Shown: positions 1-9,971, counted from the stretch's first letter. The stretch is DNA of 64,000 nt from Streptomyces sp. SID13726 (GCF_010548375.1 NZ_JAAGLY010000001.1:620001-684000); one strand, 5' to 3'. Notes: generated by a model from the letters alone, not told the origin. Translations and numbers: made by a program.

Positions 1-101
1 TCCCTTCAGCTCAGGCCGGGACGACAGTGGCACCGGCGCGGCGCAAGGCTATGGGCTGCGGGGGACTTTGTACAAGGGGTTAGGAAAGGGGCTTTATAAA
101 G

Positions 102-1414
<1,313 letters not shown>

Positions 1415-1416
<2 letters not shown>

Positions 1417-1432
1417 AGAGAGCGGTTTCTAC
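1415..1432. promoter_or_regulatory. Imperfect palindrome, LacI-like operator candidate
   Basis: GTAGAGAGCGGTTTCTAC matches its own reverse complement at 14 of 18 positions and has the A/T-rich arms around a central GCGG seen in LacI-family operators. It overlaps the end of the candidate -10 box, where a repressor would block transcription. It sits in the divergent aldO/dehydrogenase gap, so it could serve both genes. No regulator gene is adjacent. Confidence 0.35.
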
Positions 1433-1464
1433 AACCTTTCCGGACGGTCTGGAGGACCATCACC

Positions 1465-2472
1465 TTGACCGAGCGACCCCAGGCGCTGTTCGCCATGACC
1501 GCCGAGAACGTGCCGCTCGTCTTCCCCTCCGAGGTGCTGGCGCGGCTGCGGGAGCTGGTGGACATCGACCCCGCGCTCGCCGCCGAGGACCTCGCCGACC
1601 CGGCGCTCGCGGACGTCCTGGCCCGCACCGAGATCCTCGTGACCGGCTGGGGCTGCCCCCGCCTGGACGCGGCCGTCCTCGACCGGGCCCCGAAACTCCG
1701 GGCCGTCCTGCACTCGGCCGGCTCGGTCAAGGGCTTCGCCACGCCCGAGATCTGGCGGCGCGGCATCGCCGTCTCGTCGGCCGCCGAGGCCAACGCACTG
1801 CCCGTCGCCGAGTACACGCTCGCCATGATCCTCCTCGCCGGCAAGGACGTCTTCGTGCGCCGGGAGCGGATGCGGAGCGAGCGGGCCTTTCCCGGCTGGG
1901 GGATCGTGCCGGGCATCGGCAACCACGGACGGCGGGTCGGGGTGATCGGGGCGTCCCGGATCGGGCGCAAGGTGATCGAACTGCTGCGGCCGTTCGACCT
2001 CGCGGTGAGCCTGACCGACCCGTACGTCGACGAGGCGGGGGCCGCCGCCCTCGGCGTGCCCCTGGTGGAGCTGGACGACCTCCTGCGCACCTCCGAGATC
2101 GTGACGGTGCACGCCCCGGAGACCCCCGAGACCCGGCATCTGATCGGCCGCCGCGAGCTCGCCCTGATGCCGGACGGGGCGGTGCTGGTCAACACCGCGC
2201 GCGGAGGACTCGTCGACACCGACGCCCTCGTGGACGAGCTACGCACCGGCCGGCTCACCGCGGTCCTCGACGTCACCGACCCGGAGCCGCTGCCCGCCGA
2301 CTCGCCGCTCCACGACCTCCCGGGCGCCTTCGTCACCCCGCACCTCGCGGGGTCGCAGGGCAACGAGCTGGCGCGGCTGGGGCTGGCCGTCGTGGTGGAG
2401 GCGGAGCGGGTGGTGGCCGGGGGAGCGGTGGCGCATCCGGTGGCGTTCGAGGCGTTGGAGCGCGGGGCCTGA
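1465..2472 (+). CDS. D-isomer-specific 2-hydroxyacid dehydrogenase
   Basis: A 335-residue NAD(P)-dependent dehydrogenase of the D-2-hydroxyacid/phosphoglycerate dehydrogenase superfamily. The nucleotide-binding loop is VGVIGASRIG (about 155-165), a variant of GxGxxG. The catalytic residues of the family are visible: Arg in NTARGG (about 242), Glu in DPEPLP (about 272) and His in TPHLAG (about 292). I chose the TTG start because GGAGGA lies eight bases upstream; an in-frame ATG ten codons later is the alternative. The natural substrate cannot be read from sequence. Its divergent pairing with aldO suggests a sugar-acid or polyol breakdown role, which is inference. Confidence 0.85.
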   Translation: MTERPQALFAMTAENVPLVFPSEVLARLRELVDIDPALAAEDLADPALADVLARTEILVTGWGCPRLDAAVLDRAPKLRAVLHSAGSVKGFATPEIWRRGIAVSSAAEANALPVAEYTLAMILLAGKDVFVRRERMRSERAFPGWGIVPGIGNHGRRVGVIGASRIGRKVIELLRPFDLAVSLTDPYVDEAGAAALGVPLVELDDLLRTSEIVTVHAPETPETRHLIGRRELALMPDGAVLVNTARGGLVDTDALVDELRTGRLTAVLDVTDPEPLPADSPLHDLPGAFVTPHLAGSQGNELARLGLAVVVEAERVVAGGAVAHPVAFEALERGA

Positions 2473-2535
2473 GGGGTGGGTGGGCTTTCCGGGGGTGACC
2501 GGTGGGCGGGCTTTCCGGGGGGCGACCGGTGGGTC
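2473..2535. repeat. Tandem GC-rich direct repeat, about 26-bp period
   Basis: Two clear copies and one decayed copy of a unit reading roughly GGTGGGCGGGCTTTCCGGGG plus GTGACC, between the dehydrogenase stop and the next gene. It has no palindromic core and no obvious coding role. It is probably slippage in a GC-rich spacer. Confidence 0.6.
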
Positions 2536-2572
2536 TCTCCGGGTCGGAAGCCGGTGGGTAGCCTCCCTGGGC

Positions 2573-3247
2573 ATGACGTCCGAACCGCTCCCCGCCGCCC
2601 TTCCCGAGACCGAGCTCACCCGGCACCGGCGGCTGCGTGACCAGGGCAGCCTGGACCGCGCCGACCTGGAGGCGATCCTCGACGCCGGATTCGTCTGCCA
2701 TCTCGGGGTCGTGATCGAGGGGCGGCCGGTGGTCGTGCCGACGGTGTACGGGCGGGACGAACGGCTGCTCTATCTGCACGGCTCGGTGGCCAGCCGCAGT
2801 CTGGCGGGCGGTACGCGCGTGTGCGTCACCGTCACCCACGTCGACGGCCTTGTGCTCGCCCGGTCCGTCTTCGAGCACGGCGTCAACTACCGCAGCGCCA
2901 TGATCCACGGCACCGCCCGCAAGGTGACCGACCCCGAGGAGAAGCTGGCGGGCCTGCGTCTGCTCACCGAACACGCGACGCCCGGGCAGTGGTCGTACGC
3001 CCGGCAACCGAGCCGGAAGGAACTCGCGGCCACCACGCTGCTCGCCCTCGGCCTCGACGAGGCGTCCGTCAAGATCCGCACCGGCGCGCCCGACGACGGG
3101 GACGGACCCGACGCCGAGCTGGGGCTGTGGGCGGGTGTGCTTCCGCTCACCTCGGTGTGGGGCGCGCCCGTTCCCGACCCGATGCTGCCCTCGGAAACTC
3201 CCATACCGCCGCATATCGCACGTCGTGAGGGGACCCGGCACGGGTGA
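2573..3247 (+). CDS. Pyridoxamine 5'-phosphate oxidase family (FMN split-barrel) protein
   Basis: A 224-residue protein with the flavin-binding split barrel in the first 150 residues. Typical segments are GFVCHLGVVIEGRPVVVPTVY and LLYLHGS, followed by the HGTARKV strand. The C-terminal third with WSYARQPSRKELAATTLLALGL matches actinobacterial PPOX-family proteins often annotated only as flavin-nucleotide-binding proteins. Members bind FMN or F420, but the substrate of this group is unknown. The ATG start is the first after the repeat region; no strong ribosome site is visible. It is followed 59 bp later by the radical SAM gene on the same strand, so they may be co-transcribed. Confidence 0.78.
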   Translation: MTSEPLPAALPETELTRHRRLRDQGSLDRADLEAILDAGFVCHLGVVIEGRPVVVPTVYGRDERLLYLHGSVASRSLAGGTRVCVTVTHVDGLVLARSVFEHGVNYRSAMIHGTARKVTDPEEKLAGLRLLTEHATPGQWSYARQPSRKELAATTLLALGLDEASVKIRTGAPDDGDGPDAELGLWAGVLPLTSVWGAPVPDPMLPSETPIPPHIARREGTRHG

Positions 3248-3306
3248 TGTCGGAGCGAGGGCATAACGTGAGGAGTCGTACGTCCGAACCGGGAGGAGAC
3301 AACGGG

Positions 3307-4629
3307 ATGGGCAGCCGTACCGCGCTGGTCGAGGATCTGATGGAGCGGTTCCCGCACGTTCCGAGGGAAGCCGTCTTCAAGGAGGACCTGCTGCGAGGTG
3401 GCGTGGCCTTCGACCCGTCCGCCCTCAGCGACAACGAGTCGGGTGAGGTGAAGCCGAAGTCGTACTTCATCTTCTCCTTCGACCACGGCACCCTGCCGGA
3501 GCTGGGCGAGGCCGCGCTGCGCCGGCCGCCGGAGGAGATCATCCTCACCGGCGGGCCCTACGACCTGCGCAGGACCGTCGTGTCGGTGCGGGTCAACCCC
3601 ACCTCGCCGTACCGGGTCGCCGCCGACGACGAGGGCGTGCTCGGGCTCTACCTCGACGGCAAGCGGATCTCCGACGTGGGTGTGCCGCCGATGCCGGAGT
3701 ACTACCGGCACAAGCTCTCCAACGGGAAGTCCGTCATGGAGGTCGCCCCGACCATCCAGTGGGGCTACCTGATCTATCTGACCGTCTTCCGGGTGTGCCA
3801 GTACTTCGGCGCCAAGGAGGAGTGCCAGTACTGCGACATCAACCACAACTGGCGCCAGCACAAGGCGGCCGGGCGGCCGTACACCGGTGTGAAGGACGTC
3901 GACGAGGTCCTGGAGGCGCTGGAGATCATCGACCGGTACGACACGGCGAAGACCTCCACCGCCTACACGCTGACCGGCGGCGCCATCACCTCCCGGCTCC
4001 AGGGGCGCGACGAGGCCGACTTCTACGGCATGTACGCCAAGGCCATCGAGGAGCACTTCCCGGACCGCTGGATCGGCAAGGTCGTGGCGCAGGCGCTGCC
4101 GAAGGACGACGTGCAGCGGTTCAAGGACTACGGCGTGCAGATCTACCACCCCAACTACGAGGTGTGGGACGAGTACCTCTTCAAGATGTACTGCCCGGGC
4201 AAGGAGCGGTACGTCGGCCGGGACGAGTGGCACAAGCGGATCCTGGACTCCGCGGACGTCTTCGGCGCGCGCAATGTGATCCCCAACTTCGTCGCGGGCG
4301 TCGAGATGGCGGAGCCCTTCGGGTTCAAGACGGTCGACGAGGCGATCGAGTCGACCACCGAGGGCCTGCGGTTCTTCATGTCGCACGGCATCACGCCCCG
4401 CTTCACCACGTGGTGCCCCGAGCCGACGACCCCGCTCGGCAAGGCCAACCCGCAGGGCGCGCCGCTGGAGTACCACATCCGGCTCCTCCAGGCCTACCGC
4501 CAGACCATGGAGGACTTCGGCCTCTCCTCGCCTCCCGGCTACGGCCCGCCCGGACCGGGTCGCGCGGTCTTCTCGGTGAGCTCCTTCATGGACAGCCTGC
4601 CGGCGGCTCCGGAGCCGGCCGAGGTCTGA
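3307..4629 (+). CDS. Radical SAM protein with CX8CX2C cluster motif
   Basis: A 440-residue protein that looks like a radical SAM enzyme. The putative cluster ligands are Cys164, Cys173 and Cys176 in CQYFGAKEECQYCD. This spacing differs from the usual CX3CX2C; HmdB-like and ThiC-like families also deviate, but not in this way as far as I recall. Downstream barrel features include TLTGGAITS (the GGE-like SAM-binding loop, here GGA), NYEVWDEYLFKMYCPGKE and NVIPNFVAGVEM. The start is set by GGAGGA nine bases upstream of ATG; longer in-frame readings lack this. No substrate, maturase or precursor peptide is nearby, so the reaction is unknown. It follows the FMN-barrel gene closely. Confidence 0.75.
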   Translation: MGSRTALVEDLMERFPHVPREAVFKEDLLRGGVAFDPSALSDNESGEVKPKSYFIFSFDHGTLPELGEAALRRPPEEIILTGGPYDLRRTVVSVRVNPTSPYRVAADDEGVLGLYLDGKRISDVGVPPMPEYYRHKLSNGKSVMEVAPTIQWGYLIYLTVFRVCQYFGAKEECQYCDINHNWRQHKAAGRPYTGVKDVDEVLEALEIIDRYDTAKTSTAYTLTGGAITSRLQGRDEADFYGMYAKAIEEHFPDRWIGKVVAQALPKDDVQRFKDYGVQIYHPNYEVWDEYLFKMYCPGKERYVGRDEWHKRILDSADVFGARNVIPNFVAGVEMAEPFGFKTVDEAIESTTEGLRFFMSHGITPRFTTWCPEPTTPLGKANPQGAPLEYHIRLLQAYRQTMEDFGLSSPPGYGPPGPGRAVFSVSSFMDSLPAAPEPAEV

Positions 4630-4705
4630 TCCGCGGAACGGGACTCCGGGGCGCCTCGGTGGCGGTCCGGAGTCGTGCCGGGTGGTGTGCGGGTCGGTCG
4701 GCGCC

Positions 4706-4780
4706 GCGTGCCGCTCGGGTCAGCTGGCGTCGTGTGCCGCGCGGGTCAGTCGATGTCGTGTGCCGCTCGGGTCAGCCGGC
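4706..4780. repeat. 26-bp tandem repeat running into a stop codon
   Basis: Three degenerate copies of a unit close to CGTGTGCCGCTCGGGTCAGC, starting near 4706, 4730 and 4756, with a weaker fourth copy upstream. The last copy supplies the stop codon of the leftward hypothetical gene at 4772. Each copy contains TCAG, so each repeat could supply a leftward stop codon, though not all lie in the same frame. Confidence 0.6.
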
Positions 4781-5299
4781 GCCGTTGGACGCGAGGAACG
4801 CGGTGACCCTGCGGCCCGGCAGCGGGACCCAGACCGGGGTCGGGGCCAGTTCGGCGACCGCCGTGGCGAGCCAGTCGGGGTCGCCGAGGAGGTGAGCCGC
4901 CTCCGCCTCGGCGGCCTTCTTGAACAGGTCGCCCAGCAGGAACATGTGCTGGTAGGTGTAGGCGCGTCGGTGGTGGGAGTAGATCACCTTCCAGCCGCCG
5001 CGGGGAAAGGGCAGGTGTGCCCCCACCGCACAGGCCTCCGGGCCCGCCTCCGTGTGGTAGCCGCCGAGCGCGTTCACCACGCCCCCGGTGCGGCTGGTCT
5101 GCCAGGTGCGGGAGGCGGCCTTCACCGTCAGGGCGATGACGTCCGACCACGCCACCGTGGAGAGCGCCTCGGGCACCCCGCGTTCGTGATGCTCCATGCC
5201 CGCGCGCGTCAGCACCACGCACGAGCCCTTCCCGCGCTTCGGGTCCCCGATGACCCAGCGGTCCCCGACGAGTTCCAGCGGTCCCAGAAGCCGCGACAT
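4772..5299 (-). CDS. Conserved hypothetical protein
   Basis: A 175-residue soluble protein I cannot assign to a family with confidence. No signal peptide or membrane segment is visible. It opens with SRLLGPLELVGDRWVIGDP, resembles a compact alpha/beta protein, and carries the distinctive aromatic run SHHRRAYTYQHMFLLGDLFKKAAEAEAAHLLGDPDWLA in its second half. The codon pattern is typical Streptomyces and supports a real gene. It is convergent with the radical SAM gene and divergent from the CBM2 membrane protein. The stop codon lies in a short tandem repeat. Confidence 0.65.
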   Translation of the reverse strand: MSRLLGPLELVGDRWVIGDPKRGKGSCVVLTRAGMEHHERGVPEALSTVAWSDVIALTVKAASRTWQTSRTGGVVNALGGYHTEAGPEACAVGAHLPFPRGGWKVIYSHHRRAYTYQHMFLLGDLFKKAAEAEAAHLLGDPDWLATAVAELAPTPVWVPLPGRRVTAFLASNGAG

Positions 5300-5596
5300 G
5301 ATCCCCCCGTAGGTCGTGCTTTCTCCGGCCCGAGACCCTATTCTCCGTGACGGCTGACGTGACGGCTGATTCTCATGGGGCCGGATTGATACGTTTCCGG
5401 TTCCGATCCGTACAACTGGCCGTGACGCAGTGCGAGGGTGAGCCGCGCGTCAGTGGTCCGAACCCTCGGTAACCGATTTGAATAGCGCGCTTGTCAGTTG
5501 TGTGGGAGACGTGAAAGGCTCCTGTCCTGCCGCGAGGTTCCCCCCAACTCCTTTGCCAATATGGCGAGTTGACCTCGCTTTCGATGCAGGAGACCC
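5300..5596. other. Divergent intergenic region without a gene
   Basis: 297 bases between two divergent starts. TTGATA near 5387 could be a -35 element, but no convincing -10 follows at the right distance. The rightward gene has AGGAGA at 5588-5593. No RNA gene, strong hairpin or repeat was seen. Confidence 0.4.
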
Positions 5597-7087
5597 ATGC
5601 CCGACCTGCCGACACCCCAGAACGCCGCCGAGGCCGCGCTGTTCTCGGAGTGCTGGGACGCCGTGCTCTCGTACGCCGATCTGTGCACGGCCGGCTCCGC
5701 CGCCGCCACCGAACTGGCCACGGAGGCATTCTCCCTCGGGATGCGCGAGGCCCGTGACGCGGAGGCGGCCGTGCGCGGCGCCGGCCGCCGCTCGGTCCGA
5801 CTGCCCCGGATTCCCCTGCTGCTGACCGCCGTTCGCACCACCGCGGCGGACTGGGAGATACGAGGGCTCGGCCACCGGCTCGACCCCGAACTGCGGCTGT
5901 GGCTCAACTCCGACAAGGCGTCCCGCTACACCGGCCCCCCGCTCCAGCGCCCGATCGCCCTCCGCGGTCTCCGCGACCTCCAGGCCGCCGACGCCGAACT
6001 GCTGTGGCTGGCCGAGGTGGAGGCGCTGCCGATGCCCGTCGTGGCCCGCAGGCTCGGCCTCGACCCGGCCACTCTCAGCGACGAACTCGCCCAGGTGCGC
6101 GGCCTGTTCAGGGACCGCAGCCACCGCAACCACCTCGACTCGCCGATGGACGCGCAGTGCCGCAGCTATGCCCGGCTGCTGGACGCCGTCACCCGCTCCA
6201 CCAGCGGCGAGACCCCCGACGACCTCTCCCGGCACCTCGCGCGCTGCGTCCAGTGCGCGGAGGCCGCCGCCTGTCTGCGGCTGCACGGCGGCGGGCTGCC
6301 CGCGGCCCTCGCCGGCGGTGTGATCGGCTGGGGCGGGCTCGCCTATCTGGAACGCAGGCGCCGGGCGGCCGAGGTGCGTCTGGGCGCCGGGCGCCCGGCC
6401 GCCCTGGAGTCCGGTCCGTCCGACCCGGGCGCGCACAAGGCGAAGGTCGTGCGCAACGGACTGCTCGTCGCCGCCGTGCTCGTCTCCCTGCTGGCCCTCG
6501 CCGTCTCGATGATGCCGGGCGCCGACATGGAGGACGGTGCCGCCAAGCCCGGCAACACCACCGAGGGGCAGCCGGTGGCCAACCCCACCTCGGCCGCCCC
6601 CTCCGCGACCTCGCGACCGCCCTCCGCGGAGAAGCCCCAGCGCAGCGGCGCGTCGGGCGCGGGCGGCACCTCGGCCGTCGCCGACCCCTCCGCCCCGGCG
6701 AACTCCGACCCGGAGCCGCAGGGCACCTCCTCCGGCGGTGCCGAGGAACCGGAGCCCAGCGAGAGCGCCGCACCGCAGTGCACCGCCCGCTACGACCTCG
6801 TCAACCAGTGGCCCGACGGCTTCCAGGCCGCCGTCACCGTCACCACCACCGAGGCCCTCGCCGACTGGCGGGTCACCTGGTCCTTCAAGGACGGCCAGAA
6901 GGTGACGCAGATGTGGGACGCGAACTACACCCAGTCCGGCGGTCGGGTCAGCGCCACCGCCGCCGACTACAACAAGTCGGTCCCCGCGGACGGTTCGCTC
7001 ACGCTCGGCTTCCTCGCCACCTGGCAGGGCAAGAACGCACCGGCGTACGACTTCTCGCTGAACGGACACAGCTGCACCGACGCGTGA
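5597..7087 (+). CDS. Membrane protein: sigma-like/zinc-finger inside, CBM2 outside
   Basis: A 496-residue single-pass membrane protein. Residues 1-185 look like helical ECF sigma factor regions; LQAADAELLWLAEVEALPM followed by VARRLGLDPATLSDEL resembles region 4 with its helix-turn-helix. Residues about 200-235 contain HLARCVQC, a zf-HC2/anti-sigma-type His-Cys motif. A membrane helix (NGLLVAAVLVSLLALAVSMM, about 295-315) leads to a Ser/Pro/Thr-rich linker. The final 105 residues match a family 2 cellulose-binding module: Cys near both ends and Trp in WPDGF, WRVTW, MWDANY and TWQGK. Known for the parts: sigma/anti-sigma folds act in the cytoplasm, and CBM2 binds cellulose or chitin. Inferred: a surface polysaccharide sensor or attachment protein. 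AGGAGA precedes the ATG. Confidence 0.75.
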   Translation: MPDLPTPQNAAEAALFSECWDAVLSYADLCTAGSAAATELATEAFSLGMREARDAEAAVRGAGRRSVRLPRIPLLLTAVRTTAADWEIRGLGHRLDPELRLWLNSDKASRYTGPPLQRPIALRGLRDLQAADAELLWLAEVEALPMPVVARRLGLDPATLSDELAQVRGLFRDRSHRNHLDSPMDAQCRSYARLLDAVTRSTSGETPDDLSRHLARCVQCAEAAACLRLHGGGLPAALAGGVIGWGGLAYLERRRRAAEVRLGAGRPAALESGPSDPGAHKAKVVRNGLLVAAVLVSLLALAVSMMPGADMEDGAAKPGNTTEGQPVANPTSAAPSATSRPPSAEKPQRSGASGAGGTSAVADPSAPANSDPEPQGTSSGGAEEPEPSESAAPQCTARYDLVNQWPDGFQAAVTVTTTEALADWRVTWSFKDGQKVTQMWDANYTQSGGRVSATAADYNKSVPADGSLTLGFLATWQGKNAPAYDFSLNGHSCTDA

Positions 7088-7181
7088 GCCGCCACGGGCT
7101 CGGTGCCGGGCGGGCGGGGCGACTACAGTCGACCCTCGGCCCGCCACCGTGCCGGGGCGGAGGCGGGGTGCGGCGCCCGGT

Positions 7182-7895
7182 CTACTTCGCCGCCCACAGC
7201 CCCCGGACATGACCGATGTGACGGGTCATGACCTCGTGCACCGCCCTCGCGTCACGGGCGACCAGCGCGTCGAGGAGTTCGAGGTGCTCCTCCGCGGAGG
7301 ACAGCAGGCGGCCGGACTTCACCAGTGGGGTGAGGCCGTAGAGGCGGGAGCGCTTGCGGAGGTCGCCGACCACCTCGACCAGATGCGCGTTGCCCGCGAG
7401 GGCGAGCAGTCCGAGGTGGAAGCGGGTGTCCGCCTCGACGTACGCGATGAGGTCACCGGCCACGGCGGCCTGGACGATCTCCCGGGCCGCCGGGCGCAGT
7501 GCCTCCAGGGAGACCGGGTCGGCGGTCCCGGCCAGCTCCACGATCGTGGGGATCTCGATGAGCGAGCGGATGTGGGTGTACTCGTCGAGCTGCCGGTCGG
7601 AGACCGCGGTGACCCGGAACCCCTTGTTGGGCACGGTGTCGACCAGGCCCTCCTTCGCGAGGTCCAGCATGGCCTCGCGCACCGGCGTCGCCGAGACCCC
7701 GAAGCGCGCGGCGAGCCCGGGAGCCGAGTACACCTGGCCCGGCAGCAGTTCGCCCGCGATCAGCGCGGCCCGCAGGGCGTCGGCGACCCGCTCCCGGTAG
7801 CTGCTCTTCTTGCCGCCGAGGACGGGCAGAGCGGGGGCGGCAGCCGGGGCGGCTGAAGCAGCGGCGCCGGGGGCGCTGGGTCGCTGGGCGGCCAT
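7182..7895 (-). CDS. GntR/FadR-family regulator of hydroxyproline catabolism
   Basis: A 237-residue transcription factor. After an Ala/Pro-rich tail, the winged helix-turn-helix covers about residues 30-95 (YRERVADALRAALIAGELL, then YSAPGLAARFGVSATPVREAM). A C-terminal FCD ligand domain follows, with the helical HLELLDALVARDARAVHEVM and HIGHVRGL at its end; the His residues would bind metal in the FCD fold. I chose the inner ATG at 7895 because AGGAGA lies seven bases upstream. A perfect palindrome just outside the start suggests autoregulation. It is the last gene of the leftward hydroxyproline operon, 75 bp after the epimerase. Confidence 0.88.
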   Translation of the reverse strand: MAAQRPSAPGAAASAAPAAAPALPVLGGKKSSYRERVADALRAALIAGELLPGQVYSAPGLAARFGVSATPVREAMLDLAKEGLVDTVPNKGFRVTAVSDRQLDEYTHIRSLIEIPTIVELAGTADPVSLEALRPAAREIVQAAVAGDLIAYVEADTRFHLGLLALAGNAHLVEVVGDLRKRSRLYGLTPLVKSGRLLSSAEEHLELLDALVARDARAVHEVMTRHIGHVRGLWAAK

Positions 7896-7918
7896 GAAGG
7901 GGTCTCCTAGTGGTGCAA

Positions 7919-7930
7919 TGTCACGTGACA
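7919..7930. promoter_or_regulatory. GntR operator candidate TGTCACGTGACA
   Basis: A perfect 12-bp palindrome 24 bp upstream of the GntR start. The half-site ATGTCAC recurs before the deaminase gene (9963-9970, inverted) and before the first operon gene (12918-12927), as expected for one regulator acting on the whole cluster. Confidence 0.6.
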
Positions 7931-7970
7931 CCCGGCATTATCCTCGACGCGCGCGGGCACTCGTCGTGGC

Positions 7971-8972
7971 TCACAGGACGAATCCCGCCGGGAACGGATC
8001 GCTCGGGTCGAGCAGGTACTGCGCGGTGCCCGTGATCCAGGCCCGCCCCGTGAAGCTGGGCAGCACGGCCGGGCGGCCCGCGACCTCGGTGGTGCCGAGG
8101 AGCCGTCCGGTGAACCGCGTCCCGATGAAGGACTCGTTCACGAACTCGGTGTGCGGCGGGAGTTCGCCGCGTGCGTGCAGCTGGGCCATGCGCGCGCTCG
8201 TCCCGGTGCCGCAGGGGGAGCGGTCGAACCAGCCGGGGTGGATGGCCATCGCGTGCCGGGAGTGCCGGGCGGTGGACCCGGGGGCGAGCAGATGGACGTG
8301 GTGACAGCCCCGGATCGACGGGTCCTCCGGGTGCACCGGCTCCTCCTCGGCGTTGATCGCCGCCATGAGGGACAGGCCCGCCTTCAGGATGTCGTCCTTG
8401 CGGTCCCGGTCGAAGGGCAGTCCGAACTGGTCCAGCGGCAGGATGGCGTAGAAGTTGCCGCCGTACGCCAGGTCGTATGTCACCGTCCGCCCGTCGGCCA
8501 GTGCGATCTTGCGGTCGAGACCGACGGAGAACGACGGCACGTTCTGGAGGGTGACGTTCTTCGCCCGGCCGTCCTCCACCGCGACCTCGGCGACGACCAG
8601 GCCCGCCGGGGTGTCGAGCCGGATCGTGGTGACCGGCTCGACGACCTCGACCATCCCGGTCTCCACCAGCACGGTCGCCACCCCGATCGTGCCGTGCCCG
8701 CACATCGGCAGATAGCCGGAGACCTCGATGTAGACGACACCCCAGTCGCAGTCCGGGCGGGTCGGCGGCTGGAGGATCGCCCCGCTCATCGCCGCGTGCC
8801 CGCGCGGCTCGTTCATCAGCAACTGCTTGATGTCGTCCCGGTGTTCACGGAAGTACAGCCGCCGCTCGTTCATGGTCGCGCCGGGGATCGTGCCGAGCCC
8901 ACCGGTGATCACGCGGGTGGGCATGCCCTCGGTGTGCGAGTCGACGGCGTGCAGGACGAGTTTGCTGCGCAT
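7971..8972 (-). CDS. 4-hydroxyproline 2-epimerase (proline racemase family)
   Basis: A 333-residue PLP-independent epimerase expected to convert trans-4-hydroxy-L-proline to cis-4-hydroxy-D-proline. Both catalytic cysteines are present: Cys91 in PMCGHGTIG and Cys254 in SPCGTGTSARMA. A Thr in place of the second Cys would indicate a 3-hydroxyproline dehydratase, so epimerase is favoured. DSHTEGMPTRV near the N-terminus is also typical. Length is normal. The product feeds the three-subunit oxidase encoded upstream in the same transcript. A 72-bp gap separates it from the deaminase gene. Confidence 0.9.
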   Translation of the reverse strand: MRSKLVLHAVDSHTEGMPTRVITGGLGTIPGATMNERRLYFREHRDDIKQLLMNEPRGHAAMSGAILQPPTRPDCDWGVVYIEVSGYLPMCGHGTIGVATVLVETGMVEVVEPVTTIRLDTPAGLVVAEVAVEDGRAKNVTLQNVPSFSVGLDRKIALADGRTVTYDLAYGGNFYAILPLDQFGLPFDRDRKDDILKAGLSLMAAINAEEEPVHPEDPSIRGCHHVHLLAPGSTARHSRHAMAIHPGWFDRSPCGTGTSARMAQLHARGELPPHTEFVNESFIGTRFTGRLLGTTEVAGRPAVLPSFTGRAWITGTAQYLLDPSDPFPAGFVL

Positions 8973-9044
8973 GACGCTCCTGGTGGTCGAGGGGGTGGGC
9001 GAGGGGGGTGGGCGAGGCGGGTGCGCGGCCGGTACTCGGGCGGC

Positions 9045-9941
9045 CTACGCGAGTCCGGCCGCGACCGCCCGCTCCGTGGCGGCCCGCACGACCGCCTCCT
9101 GCTTGGCCAGCAGCGGGACGCGCGGAGGGCGGCAACTCCCGCCGTGGCGGCCGACGATGTCCATCGACACCTTGATCGCCTGCACGAACTCGACCTTGGA
9201 GTCCCAGCGCAGCAACGGGTGCAACTGCTCGTACAGCTTCTTCGCGGTGGCGAGGTCACCGGCCACGGCCGCCCGGTACAGCTCGACGGAGGACCGGGGG
9301 AGCGCGTTCGGGTAGCCGGCCACCCAGCCCTTCGCCCCGGCGAGAGCCAGCTCCAGCAGGACGTCGTCGGCGCCGATCAACAGGTCCAGTTCGGGGGCGA
9401 GTTCGGCCAGCTGGTAGGCGCGGCGGACATCGCCGGAGAACTCCTTGACCGCCCGGACGAACCCCTCCGCGTGCAGCTTGGCCAGCAGCTCCGGGACGAG
9501 GTCGACCTTGGTGTCGATGGGGTTGTTGTACGCCACGACCGGCAGCCCCGCCTTCGCGACCTCCGCGTAGTGCGCGAGGACCGAACGCTCGTCGGCGCGA
9601 TAGGCGTTGGGCGGCAGCAGCATCACCGACGCACAGCCCGCGTCACGCGCCTGCTCGGCCCAGCGGCGCGACTCCGCCGAGCCGTACGCGGCGACCCCGG
9701 GCATCACCCGCGCACCGCCGATCGCGGCCACGGCCGTCTCGACGACCCGGGCCCGCTCCTCGGGCGTGAGCACCTGGTACTCGCCCAGCGAGCCGTTCGG
9801 TACGACACCGTCGCAGCCGTTCTCGACCAGCCACGCGCAGTGCTCGGCGTACTTGTCGTGGTTCACGGACAGGTCGTCGTTCAGCGGGAGCGCGGTGGCG
9901 ACGAGCACTCCGCGCCAGGGGCGAAGGTCGGTGGTGGTCAT
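9045..9941 (-). CDS. Dihydrodipicolinate synthase family; probable pyrroline-4-hydroxy-2-carboxylate deaminase
   Basis: A 298-residue class I aldolase-type TIM barrel. The Schiff-base Lys lies in AVKEFSGD (about 165) and the catalytic Tyr in VVAYNNP (about 138). GSLGEYQVL holds the carboxylate-binding loop. In the hydroxyproline pathway, relatives remove ammonia and water from 1-pyrroline-4-hydroxy-2-carboxylate to give 2-oxoglutarate semialdehyde. This role is inferred from position between the oxidase and epimerase genes; the family also includes lysine-synthesis and sugar-acid enzymes. The 2-oxoglutarate semialdehyde dehydrogenase needed next is not in this window. Confidence 0.85.
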   Translation of the reverse strand: MTTTDLRPWRGVLVATALPLNDDLSVNHDKYAEHCAWLVENGCDGVVPNGSLGEYQVLTPEERARVVETAVAAIGGARVMPGVAAYGSAESRRWAEQARDAGCASVMLLPPNAYRADERSVLAHYAEVAKAGLPVVAYNNPIDTKVDLVPELLAKLHAEGFVRAVKEFSGDVRRAYQLAELAPELDLLIGADDVLLELALAGAKGWVAGYPNALPRSSVELYRAAVAGDLATAKKLYEQLHPLLRWDSKVEFVQAIKVSMDIVGRHGGSCRPPRVPLLAKQEAVVRAATERAVAAGLA

Positions 9942-9962
9942 ACGGTTTCCCTCTCCATAGGG

Positions 9963-9970
9963 TGTGACAT
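9963..9970. promoter_or_regulatory. ATGTCACA half-site, GntR operator candidate
   Basis: TGTGACAT on the plus strand, in the 30-bp gap between the oxidase alpha subunit and the deaminase gene. It matches half of the palindrome at 7919-7930. It could mark internal control within the operon. Confidence 0.35.
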
Positions 9971-9971
9971 T

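Noticed and set aside
4706..4780. CRISPR array
   Set aside because: Units are adjacent and degenerate with no spacers, and no cas genes are present.
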